Part shown: positions 16,033-24,114 of the stretch, one piece after another | Layout: each line of letters begins with the position of its first letter | Numbering within the stretch: position 1 is the stretch's first letter | Assembly: GCA_022566315.1 (NCBI GenBank) | Contig: JADFJC010000025.1 | Location: forward strand, 1 to 35,311 | From: Planctomycetota bacterium | GTDB taxonomy: Bacteria > Planctomycetota > Phycisphaerae > Sedimentisphaerales > Anaerobacaceae | DNA length: 35,311 nucleotides | Direction of reading: 5' to 3' | Made by a program: the position numbers and the translations under genes | The notes under the pieces: generated by a model | The model's database searches: none | What the model saw: only the letters and a program-made list of their open reading frames with translations | What the model was told of the DNA's origin: nothing

Positions 16033-17211
16033 ATGAAATACAAGGGTAGGTTCGGAGATTATGGTGGTTTCTATGTGCCGGAGGTTTTGATACCGGTATT
16101 GGAAGAATTGGAAGAGGCATTTTATCGTTTCTATAAAGACCAGCAGTATGTGGCGGAGCTGTCGCAGCTTTCGAGAGAATACGCCGGCAGGCCCAGCCCT
16201 CTTTATTATGCGAAAAGATTCAGCGAGCATGTCGGTTTCAAGGTTTATCTAAAACGCGAGGACCTTCTGCACGGCGGAGCACACAAGGTCAACAACACGC
16301 TCGGACAGGGTCTTTTAGCCAAATATATGGGCAAGACCAAGCTCATTGCCGAGACCGGCGCCGGCCAGCACGGCCTGGCTACGGCGATGATTGGGGCCTT
16401 GTTCGGGATGGAAACGAAAATCTTTATGGGCGTAATCGATATCGAGCGGCAGAGCGTCAACGTTCATAAGATGAAACTCTGCGGGGCAGAAGTGATTGGC
16501 GTTGAAGGCGGGACGGGGACATTGAAAGATGCCATCAACGATGCGCTTCGCTACTGGACGGCCCACGTTACCGATACGTTTTATCTTTTCGGCTCAGCCT
16601 GTGGCCCGCATCCGTATCCGACGATAGTAAAACATTTTCAAACCTGTATCGGCAAAGAGGCCAGGCAGCAATGCCTCGAACAGTTAGGCAGACTGCCGGA
16701 TATGGTTGTGGCTTGTGTAGGCGGAGGCAGTAACGCAATAGGTATTTTCTCCGGCTTTATAGATGACAAAGACGTCAGACTAATTGGTGTTGAAGCCGGC
16801 GGCAGGAGCCTGAGCAGTGGCAGGCACGCTGCGACACTCGTAGCCGGGAGGGTTGGTATCCTGCACGGTGCAAAGGTCTATCTGCTGCAGGACGAGGAAG
16901 GCCAGATTCATGATACCGAATCGGTAAGTGCGGGGCTGGATTATCCGGCTGTTGGGCCGGAACATTGTCTGCTGAAAGATACCGGCAGGGCAGAATACGT
17001 CGCGGCAGAAGACGACGAGGCGCTCGACGCCTTCGGGCTGTTGACCAAAAGTGAGGGGATACTGCCGGCCCTGGAAAGCTCGCATGCTTTAGCCTATCTT
17101 GTCAGTCAAAAGGGCAAGCTGGACAGCGAACAAATAGCGGTTGTGAATCTTTCCGGCCGGGGTGACAAAGATGTTTCAATTGTGGAAAAACGCAGACCAT
17201 TGGGAAATTGA
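16033..17211 (+). CDS. trpB: Tryptophan synthase beta chain
   Basis: TrpB condenses indole and serine to tryptophan with pyridoxal phosphate. The 392 residues match the usual TrpB1 length. Visible are [13 protein letters not shown] at the N-terminus, [11 protein letters not shown], the PLP lysine Lys85 in GGAHKVNN, Glu107 in [21 protein letters not shown], the phosphate-binding loop [16 protein letters not shown] and [13 protein letters not shown], with NLSGRGDKD at the end. The sequence [12 protein letters not shown] differs slightly from the common KREDLNHTGAHK. It is probably complexed with TrpA, encoded 61 bases downstream. Confidence 0.96.
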   Translation: MKYKGRFGDYGGFYVPEVLIPVLEELEEAFYRFYKDQQYVAELSQLSREYAGRPSPLYYAKRFSEHVGFKVYLKREDLLHGGAHKVNNTLGQGLLAKYMGKTKLIAETGAGQHGLATAMIGALFGMETKIFMGVIDIERQSVNVHKMKLCGAEVIGVEGGTGTLKDAINDALRYWTAHVTDTFYLFGSACGPHPYPTIVKHFQTCIGKEARQQCLEQLGRLPDMVVACVGGGSNAIGIFSGFIDDKDVRLIGVEAGGRSLSSGRHAATLVAGRVGILHGAKVYLLQDEEGQIHDTESVSAGLDYPAVGPEHCLLKDTGRAEYVAAEDDEALDAFGLLTKSEGILPALESSHALAYLVSQKGKLDSEQIAVVNLSGRGDKDVSIVEKRRPLGN

Positions 17212-17272
17212 TTATGCCAAAAGACAGCGCTTCTACGATATTTACTATTTGAACAGAAGAAGGATTCTATTG

Positions 17273-18070
17273 ATGAAGACATACAAGCAGGTTTTTTCAG
17301 AACTAAAAGGACAAAATAGAACGGCTTTGATACCGTTTTTCGTGATAGGCGACCCGGATTTTGATACGAGTGTGAGAATCGTAAAAACAGCTATCGATGC
17401 CGGGGCTGATATTCTGGAATTAGGGATACCGTTTTCCGACCCGATAGCGGATGGGCCGACAATTCAAAAGGCTGATATTCGCGCAATGAAAAGCGGAATG
17501 AATTTGGGAAAGGCCCTGGAGTTTATCCGAAAGGTCAAAGATTACAAGGATATTCCAATCGGACTTTTGATGTACTACAACCTGGTTTATCAGTATGGCA
17601 TAGAGAAATTCTTCAACGATTTCCACAAGGCCGGCGTTAACAGCGTTCTTGTTGCCGATTTGAGTATTGATGATGCCGATGAGATTGTTGGTCCTGCCGC
17701 CTCGGCGGGGCTTGATACCGTCTTTATGGTAACGCCTGTTACCAAGCCTGAGAGAATGAAGCTGATTGCTTCCAAAACAACCGGCTTTATCTATACCGTT
17801 TCACTGTTGGGTGTTACCGGCAGCAGAGAAAACCTCTCCGGTACGATTGAAGGGCTGGTCGGTAAATTGAAGGAGCTTACTAATGTACCGGTATGCGTAG
17901 GTTTTGGAATCAGCAAACCCGAACATGCTGCAACCGTCGCTCAGGCGGGGGCCGACGGTGTAATAATCGGCTCAAAAATAGTGGGATTGATTGAGGACAA
18001 CCTAAACGACAGAGAGAAGATGCTTGCTAAGATTTCGACTTTCTTAGGTGAAGTTAAAAGTGCAATTTAG
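17273..18070 (+). CDS. trpA: Tryptophan synthase alpha chain
   Basis: TrpA cleaves indole-3-glycerol phosphate to indole and glyceraldehyde phosphate and channels indole to TrpB. With the start at 17273 the catalytic residues fall at Glu49 (ADILELGIPFSDP) and Asp60 (DPIADGP), the same numbers as in E. coli, which supports this start. AAGGA lies 8 bases upstream; the longer frame from 17162 overlaps trpB and is not favoured. The chain is 265 residues, with VMPVT-type loops (TVFMVTPVT) and the glycine-rich GVTGSREN and VGFGISKP phosphate-binding segments. Last gene of the operon. Confidence 0.96.
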   Translation: MKTYKQVFSELKGQNRTALIPFFVIGDPDFDTSVRIVKTAIDAGADILELGIPFSDPIADGPTIQKADIRAMKSGMNLGKALEFIRKVKDYKDIPIGLLMYYNLVYQYGIEKFFNDFHKAGVNSVLVADLSIDDADEIVGPAASAGLDTVFMVTPVTKPERMKLIASKTTGFIYTVSLLGVTGSRENLSGTIEGLVGKLKELTNVPVCVGFGISKPEHAATVAQAGADGVIIGSKIVGLIEDNLNDREKMLAKISTFLGEVKSAI

Positions 18071-18106
18071 CCCCCCTACCCCTTAGGCGTGGGCCCGCGT
18101 TTAACG

Positions 18107-18127
18107 GTTGTGGAGCGGCCTCCCACA
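18107..18127 (+). terminator. Possible hairpin after trpA
   Basis: TGTGGAG and CTCCCACA can pair (seven pairs and one bulged C) around CGGC, shortly after the trpA stop. There is no T-run, so this is at best a weak or rho-type end of the trp operon. Confidence 0.25.
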
Positions 18128-18208
18128 TTATCATAACAATCGGACTTTTTACAGATTATCGCAATAAAAGGTTCTGTGTTTGCGTCTATACATAATGGAC
18201 ACGAATGG

Positions 18209-18276
18209 ATCTGTAAAACACTAATTTCCAGAGTGGAAATTAGTTGGGTTGTAACTTTTTTAACCTATTTTGGAGG
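18209..18276 (+). promoter_or_regulatory. 5' leader element, copy 1 (two hairpins before a repeat-protein gene)
   Basis: The leader has a perfect 11-bp hairpin ACTAATTTCCA-GAG-TGGAAATTAGT (18220-18244), then GGTT (18247-18250) that can pair with AACC (18262-18265) around a U-rich loop, then TGGAGG (18271-18276), the ribosome-binding site. The same element occurs at 19129-19198. Confidence 0.6.
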
Positions 18277-18284
18277 CTAATATT

Positions 18285-18998
18285 ATGAAGAGGTACCTAA
18301 TTTCAACCGTTGCTGTTGTGGTGGTTCTGACAATGGTCTGGGCCGCATTTGGCCAGCAGGAACGCAGAGGAGGTAGGCGCGCCACTGAAGGCCGCGAGGG
18401 CCGGCAAAACCTCTCTGAAGAAGAAAGAGCCAAAATGCGAGAGAGATATCAGAATATGTCAGAGGAGGAAAGAGAGAAGTTCAGGGCCCAGATGCGCCAA
18501 AGAGGTGGCTCCAGACGTGGCGGATTCATGAGTCCCGAAGACCAGCAAAAAGCCATTAAGGCTATTGAAGAACAACTGGCGAAGCTCAAAGCTGCGCAGA
18601 TCACACGGCCTACAGGCGGATTTCGAGACCTTTCCGACGACGAAAGAGCAAAAATAATGGAAAAGTTTAGGAAGGTCCGCCAGGAACGACAGCAGGCACT
18701 TCAGACAATCATAGCACAAGTTGCCAGACTACAAGGTCGAAGGGGACCGGCGGCAGAGGGCGCGCAGTATTTAATAATAAGCACAAGCGACCTCAAGCCA
18801 ATCCAGGCGGCGGCGACGAAAGAGAAAGCCAAGGAGACTGCCCAGCTCCTCGAAAGGCTGATTGCCAGAGGTAGTGGCCGAAGGGGATTTGGGGGCAGGC
18901 CAGGAACGGGCCAAAGACCTCAAGGTGGTCAACGGGGCGGCCGAGGAGTAAGGGCGCCAGGCGGCCAAGAGGGCTCAGGCAGACAGAGAAATCGTTGA
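18285..18998 (+). CDS. Exported Arg/Glu-rich repeat protein
   Basis: A 237-residue protein with a signal peptide (MKRYLISTVAVVVVLTMVWA, probable cleavage after AAFG) and a highly charged mature part. It has a repeated motif of the type RYQNMSEEEREKFRAQM, with LSEEERAKMRERYQNMSEEE and LSDDERAKIMEKFRKV as further copies, suggesting helical, charged repeats. The end is Gly/Arg/Gln-rich (GRRGFGGRPGTGQRPQ) and probably disordered. ATG 18285 is chosen because TGGAGG precedes it by 8 bases. The next gene is a paralogue fused to a redoxin domain. No known family is recognised; a periplasmic binding or structural role is possible. Confidence 0.75.
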   Translation: MKRYLISTVAVVVVLTMVWAAFGQQERRGGRRATEGREGRQNLSEEERAKMRERYQNMSEEEREKFRAQMRQRGGSRRGGFMSPEDQQKAIKAIEEQLAKLKAAQITRPTGGFRDLSDDERAKIMEKFRKVRQERQQALQTIIAQVARLQGRRGPAAEGAQYLIISTSDLKPIQAAATKEKAKETAQLLERLIARGSGRRGFGGRPGTGQRPQGGQRGGRGVRAPGGQEGSGRQRNR

Positions 18999-19084
18999 GT
19001 TTCAAACAACAAAGCGCCGGTGGGGTAAAACGCTTTGACTGCAAGTGTGGATTATAATAGCGAAAGTAGTGTGATATCAAGCGG

Positions 19085-19110
19085 CCTGCTCCGGTGTCTA
19101 TCGGAGCAGG
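19085..19110 (+). other. Strong hairpin in the spacer between paralogues
   Basis: CCTGCTCCG (19085-19093) and CGGAGCAGG (19102-19110) form nine perfect pairs around an 8-base loop. ATATCAA and TTGATAT on the outside can extend it. No T-run follows, so it need not be a terminator. Confidence 0.6.
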
Positions 19111-19128
19111 TTCACTTTGATATGAGCG

Positions 19129-19198
19129 GGTCTGTAAAAACACTAATTTCCAGGGTGGGAATTAGTTGGATTGTAACTTTTTTAATCTGTTTTGGAGG
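19129..19198 (+). promoter_or_regulatory. 5' leader element, copy 2
   Basis: Near-identical to the leader at 18209. The first hairpin is ACTAATTTCCA-GGG-TGGGAATTAGT (19142-19166), in which one A-U pair has become G-U. In the second stem GATT (19069+100 = 19169-19172) pairs with AATC (19184-19187): relative to copy 1, a G-C pair is replaced by A-U, a compensatory change. TGGAGG (19193-19198) follows at the same distance from the ATG. Confidence 0.6.
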
Positions 19199-19206
19199 TT
19201 AATATT

Positions 19207-20431
19207 ATGAAGAGGTATCTAATTTCAATCGTTACCGTTCTGATGGTTTTTGTAGTAGTGGGAGCTACATTTGGGCAAGAGGAAGAAAGAGCCGGACAGA
19301 GAGGGAGTATGAGGCAGAGATGGCAGGATATGTCTGAGGCCGAAAGAGAGAAGTTCAGGGCCGAAATGCTTCAAAGGAGAGAAAGATATCAGAATATGTC
19401 TGAGGAGGAAAGGGAAAAGTTCAGGGCCGAGATGCGTGAAAGGTTTGGCGGCGGACGTTTCGGTACAGGGCGACAGGAACAACTCAAAGCGATTGAAGCG
19501 ATTGAAGAGCAGGTTGCGAAACTCAAAGCAGCCATAAAGCACAGGGCGTGAAGCCGGAGCATTTAGAGACCTCTCTGAAGAGGAACGGACCAAGCTGAGA
19601 GAAAGGATGGCAAAAGCAGGTCAAGAACGACAGACAGCGATTAGAGCGATTGAAGAGCAGCTTGCGAAACTGAGAGGGCCCGGGCGACCGCAAGCAGGCC
19701 GTCAGCCATCCATCGGCGAGCTAAGGGTGATTCACGGCTTGGCGGTAAAAGAGAAAGCCACACAGACAGCCAGTCGTCTGGAAAGGCTGATTGCCCGGTA
19801 CCAGAGGGAACCGGGAGTCAGGGGGCCGGAACCCAGGCCAAGGCCTGAAAGGTTGGAGAGGCCGCAGAGGGAACGGCCGGCCAGGCCAAGAATAGATGCC
19901 CAAGGCGAAAGTACCGGCAAAAGAGCACCGGCGTTTGAGCTAAACAGCTTTGACGGCAAAACCGTAAGTCTTTCCGACTACAGAGGCAAAATTGTTGTGC
20001 TGGAATGGTTCAACATCGAGTGCCCACTGTCCCGATACCATTACGAGACAAAAAATACGATGGTCGAGCTTGCGAAAAAGTACAAGGGCAAAAACGTCGT
20101 CTGGTTCGCGGTAAACAGCACAAACAATACAACACCGGGTGCGAATAAAACTTTTGCCGAGAAACATAAGTTATCATTTGCGATACTTGATGACAGGTCG
20201 GGGAAGGTTGGCAGAGCTTACGGCGCCCAGACTACGCCGCATATGTACATCATAAATCCCAGAGGCAGGATCGTCTACGAGGGTGCAATTGACGATTCGC
20301 CATTGGGCCGGAAGAAAGAAGGCGTAATTAACTACGTTGACAATGCTCTGGCGGAGCTGACCGCCGGTAAAGCAGTAAGCACAGCGGAAACCAAACCTTA
20401 TGGATGCAGTGTAAAGTACGCTAAAAAATAG
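19207..20431 (+). CDS. Exported repeat protein fused to a redoxin (AhpC/TSA-like) domain, frameshifted
   Basis: The first part (from ATG 19207, TGGAGG 8 bases upstream) is a signal peptide and charged repeats like those of the previous gene (RYQNMSEEEREKFRAEM) and stops at 19551. The frame +1 continues with GAFRDLSEEERTKLRERMAK, which corresponds to GGFRDLSDDERAKIMEKFRK in the paralogue, and runs to 20431. One extra base, probably in the GGG at 19544-19546, explains the break. The C-terminal domain (GKRAPAFELNSFDGKTVSLS, WFNIECPLSRYHY, TPHMYIINPRGRIVYEG) is a thioredoxin-fold redoxin with a single conserved Cys in ECPLS. It probably reduces peroxide or thiol targets in the periplasm; the exact role is unknown. 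Confidence 0.8.
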
Positions 20432-20687
20432 GACAAGTTATGCCCTGATGACGGAGAAATCCCTATAGCTACAGCAGGTGACAAAGCAGTTTCTCACACT
20501 ATCAAGCTATATGGAAAATTCGTTTTGCAGACTTAGGCTCTCCTTTCCGATGTATCTTTTTTTTACAGGACACATTGGCAAGGACGAGCCTTTTCTATTA
20601 AAATACTCAAATTGACCGATTTGGCTGCACAAATAGCTATGAGTATTCCACTGACATTAACCTGTCACAAAAGAAAGGGAATGAAAA

Positions 20688-23600
20688 ATGAAAGGGTCCT
20701 GGATTTCTCCGCCGCAAGGCGTCCCCAAGCGGACAATCGTAATTTGGTTTATGGTTTGCAGTTTTTTCGCTTATGGTCGATTACCACAGGCCGGCGCTGA
20801 AGAAAGATTAACATATATCGACCTTATAAATCGACTTACCGACTTAGAGCACCTGGCAACGCTGCCTGCTCCGGGCGAAAAGTGCGCTCAGTGGTCGAGC
20901 TATGACCGGCGGAGTAAGTATGATGAAACATCCGGTAAGTATATCAATTGGTCTGCCAACGGCGACGGCACCGGCATCATACGCAAAGAAGACGGCGAAC
21001 TTGTTTTTGCGGAAATGGAAGGGCCGGGAGTTATCTGGCGAATCTGGTCGGCGTTAGCTAAAGAAGGGCACGTAAAGATATATTTGGATGGGGCGGAAGA
21101 GCCAGCCGTTGACCTGCCGTTTATAGGGTACTTCAATCGGAAGAATGAGCCTTTTACCCACCCTGCTTTGGTGCATATGACGGCAAGGGGACAAAACTGC
21201 TATGTCCCTATTCCGTTCCAGAAGTCGTGTAAAATCACAGCGGAAGGAGATTGGGGAAGATACTATCATTTTACGTACACGACTTATCCTAAAGGCACCA
21301 TTCTGCCGACGTTTAAGCGCGAGCTTTCCGCCGCCGAATCCAAAGCACTCGATAGAGCAAACCGGATACTTACTAAATGCGATATGGACCCAGTGGGAGA
21401 ACGGGCCGGGGAGATTACCGTGCAGAAGAAAGTGGTGGTTCGGCCCGGTGAAACTGCAACGGTTGCCAGGTTGAATGGCAAACGTGCCATCACCGCTCTT
21501 AAGGTGAGTATGGATTTGCCCGAATCGCCTGAAGACCGTGATGTGCTGCGCGAACTTGTTTTGAGCATTTACTGGGACGGCGAATCCCGGCCGAGTGTCT
21601 GGGTGCCGTTAGGTGACTTTTTTGGAACCGCGCCTGGTATTAACAAGTACAAGTCCCTGCCGTTGGGCATGACGGATGAAGGCTTTTATTGCTACTGGTA
21701 TATGCCATTTAAGAACGGCGCCCGCATCGAATTAGCCAACGATGGTGACATGCTGCATACGCTTAGCTTTACGATTACACACGCTCCGCTTACAAAGCCG
21801 ATTAACAATCTCGGAAGGTTCCACGCAAAGTGGCACCGTGATGCATTTCTTCCCGAAGACCCTGAGCGCAGAGCAATCGACTGGACTATGCTCAAGACGA
21901 AAGGGCGGGGACGTTACTGCGGCGTGATGCTGCACGTATGGAACCCCCGAGGCGGATGGTGGGGTGAAGGAGACGAGAAATTTTTCGTCGATGGCGAGAA
22001 ATTCCCCTCTACGATTGGCACCGGTTCCGAAGACTACTTCGGCTATGCCTGGTGCGACCCGACGCTGTTTACTAACTGCTATCACAGTCAAACAATCAGT
22101 ATGGGTAACCGCGGGCACATCTCTGTGAACCGCTGGCACATTACTGACAATGTGCCGTTCCAAAAATCCTTCGAGGCCGCGATTGAGAAATACTATCCTA
22201 ATAGCAAGCCAACACTTTATGCTGCCACCTCGTACTGGTACCAGGCGGCCGGCCAGGCGGACCCGTATCAACCAGCGCCTGTTACTGAGCGGACAGGATA
22301 CTGGGGTCCGATCAAGATATTTAGGGTCAAAGGGGCAATAGAAGGCGAAAAGATGAAGATCCTTGCAAAGACAGGCGGGAATGCAGCTCGGCAGGACTTG
22401 AGCGGGTTCGGCGTGAACTGGAGTAGCGAGGCGCATCTTTGGTGGATTGATGCCAAGCCGGCCGATACGCTTGAGTTAGCTGTGCCGGTGCAGAAAACCG
22501 CAGCATACAGGCTGAAGATGCAGCTTACGAAAGCGATTGATTACGGCATTGTGCAGCTCTATCTGGATGGTAAAAAGCTCGGCGGGCCGATTGACCTTTT
22601 CAACAACGGGGTGATACCAACCGGCGTTTTGGATATGGGTATCCATAAACTCAGCAAGGGTCAGCATACATTGAGAGTTGAGATTGTTGGTGCAAATGAA
22701 AAAGCCGTGAAGAAGTACATGTTCGGGCTTGATTATCTGCTGCTGGAAGAAGTACAGTCCAGTTTCTATTTGCCGGAGAATCCATCTTATACGATTTTTG
22801 ATTCTGTGCGTGATTCAGTCAGGTTCGCGGAGCGCACGTTGGTTCCTTACAAGGGGCATCTTTGCTGTAAGTCGAGCTTTGTAGATGAGCAGGGTAATGT
22901 AATGGGCTGGCATGATTTTGGCAATCTCGAAGGGCCGGGCTGGGCGGCAAATGCCGTCGGCGGCGCTTATGAAATCTTCTTATTTGCTCGGCATATCAGA
23001 GACCCATCTCTGGCCCAGAAAGCTCTTTCGCTGCTCGACCACGTATTGGAGGATGGGTTTATCGACTACGAAACAGGATTCATTACCGGATACCGTGACA
23101 CTGTTACCAACAAATTCTGCCTCAACTACCTACACAAAAGCGACTGGTTCTGCGCCGGCTCTATGGCAAAGGTGGCGTATCAGTTAGTTATTTTTAGTGA
23201 CCTTCTGGCCGGTGAGAGAAAAGAAAAAATGCGCCGTCTCGCGGTTAAAACCGCAGCGTGGATAGATGCCAATGTGAGGCCCACTCCGAATGGATGGTAT
23301 CCGCGACGGTGCAGGCCGACAGGTGAGCATTATATTAAGAATCCGTATGGTGATAATGATAAGCTGTTTCAGAAAAGCGCTGATGGGCTGTTTGTGATTC
23401 AGCTTTTCACCGGTCTTACCAAGCGGGGCCTTGCCGATTACACTGACAAAATCAGAGAAAAGGTAAAGTTATTCATAAAACTGGGAGGGATATTCGGAAG
23501 CATTAATCACGATACTTATGACGAACATGAAAACGTGGCGTACGCCGTGGCGTTCCGTGTTCTGCGAGAGGCGGCTAAGCTGCTCGGTAACAAAGAAATT

Positions 23601-24032
23601 CGTAACTTTGCCTACGATAAATGCCTTGCCGGCCTGGAGCAGTTTAAGATGAAAGAGGACAGAAACGGCGTGCAGACCAAAGGACTGCTCTTTATGGAGA
23701 AAAGCTGGGACACGGCTTATCTGTGGGAAAACGCCGAGGCGGCATTGGCGTATATCGAAGCTTATATCGATACCAACAACCAATCATATCTTGCCGATGG
23801 ACTTACTATCCTGCGAGCAATAGCTAAACATCATCACGGCCCGTATGGTTTCCTGACCGAAGGAGTGGATTGGAATAATCACGTGGGCAAGCAGCATCAT
23901 TTCAACCAGGCCGAGTATGGGGACATTAAGTACACTGAGCCTCTGCTGAATAACCTGCATATTGTCGAACCCACGCTGCTTGTAATTAAACTTGAAAGTG
24001 CAGCTCGTAAAACCAGGGAACGTGAAATATAA
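20688..24032 (+). CDS. Exported DUF2961/GH172-type glycosidase with C-terminal helical domain
   Basis: A 1114-residue protein with an N-terminal signal (cleavage likely after QAGA near residue 39). Residues of about 45-400 match DUF2961, now glycoside hydrolase family 172 (fructofuranosidase and arabinofuranosidase activities are known): WSSYDRRSKYDETSGKYINW, GPGVIWRIWSA, IPFQKSCKITAEG, WYMPFKNGARIEL, and the acidic GTGSEDYFGYAW (Glu448). After a beta-rich linker (KIFRVKGAI, HTLRVEIVG) the last 400 residues (YTIFDSVRDSVRFAERTL, FCAGSMAKVAYQLVIFSDLL, GLFVIQLFTGLTK, YLADGLTILRAIAKHHHG) look like an alpha/alpha toroid. Start ATG has AAAGGGA upstream. It is followed by a GH116-type gene, so the two probably act on the same polysaccharide. 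Confidence 0.85.
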   Translation: MKGSWISPPQGVPKRTIVIWFMVCSFFAYGRLPQAGAEERLTYIDLINRLTDLEHLATLPAPGEKCAQWSSYDRRSKYDETSGKYINWSANGDGTGIIRKEDGELVFAEMEGPGVIWRIWSALAKEGHVKIYLDGAEEPAVDLPFIGYFNRKNEPFTHPALVHMTARGQNCYVPIPFQKSCKITAEGDWGRYYHFTYTTYPKGTILPTFKRELSAAESKALDRANRILTKCDMDPVGERAGEITVQKKVVVRPGETATVARLNGKRAITALKVSMDLPESPEDRDVLRELVLSIYWDGESRPSVWVPLGDFFGTAPGINKYKSLPLGMTDEGFYCYWYMPFKNGARIELANDGDMLHTLSFTITHAPLTKPINNLGRFHAKWHRDAFLPEDPERRAIDWTMLKTKGRGRYCGVMLHVWNPRGGWWGEGDEKFFVDGEKFPSTIGTGSEDYFGYAWCDPTLFTNCYHSQTISMGNRGHISVNRWHITDNVPFQKSFEAAIEKYYPNSKPTLYAATSYWYQAAGQADPYQPAPVTERTGYWGPIKIFRVKGAIEGEKMKILAKTGGNAARQDLSGFGVNWSSEAHLWWIDAKPADTLELAVPVQKTAAYRLKMQLTKAIDYGIVQLYLDGKKLGGPIDLFNNGVIPTGVLDMGIHKLSKGQHTLRVEIVGANEKAVKKYMFGLDYLLLEEVQSSFYLPENPSYTIFDSVRDSVRFAERTLVPYKGHLCCKSSFVDEQGNVMGWHDFGNLEGPGWAANAVGGAYEIFLFARHIRDPSLAQKALSLLDHVLEDGFIDYETGFITGYRDTVTNKFCLNYLHKSDWFCAGSMAKVAYQLVIFSDLLAGERKEKMRRLAVKTAAWIDANVRPTPNGWYPRRCRPTGEHYIKNPYGDNDKLFQKSADGLFVIQLFTGLTKRGLADYTDKIREKVKLFIKLGGIFGSINHDTYDEHENVAYAVAFRVLREAAKLLGNKEIRNFAYDKCLAGLEQFKMKEDRNGVQTKGLLFMEKSWDTAYLWENAEAALAYIEAYIDTNNQSYLADGLTILRAIAKHHHGPYGFLTEGVDWNNHVGKQHHFNQAEYGDIKYTEPLLNNLHIVEPTLLVIKLESAARKTREREI

Positions 24033-24114
24033 TTCTCCGCAGTCCTAAGGACTCCTTTCGGAGGATACCTTACGGTGGTAACAAAAACGGAATTAAGAAA
24101 TTAAGGAGGAAACT

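Noticed and set aside
17162-17272. N-terminal extension of trpA overlapping trpB
   Set aside because: ATG 17273 has a good ribosome-binding site and puts the catalytic residues at Glu49 and Asp60.
19035-19058. TTGACT and TATAAT as a promoter between the paralogues
   Set aside because: The spacer is only 12 bases, too short for a sigma70 promoter.
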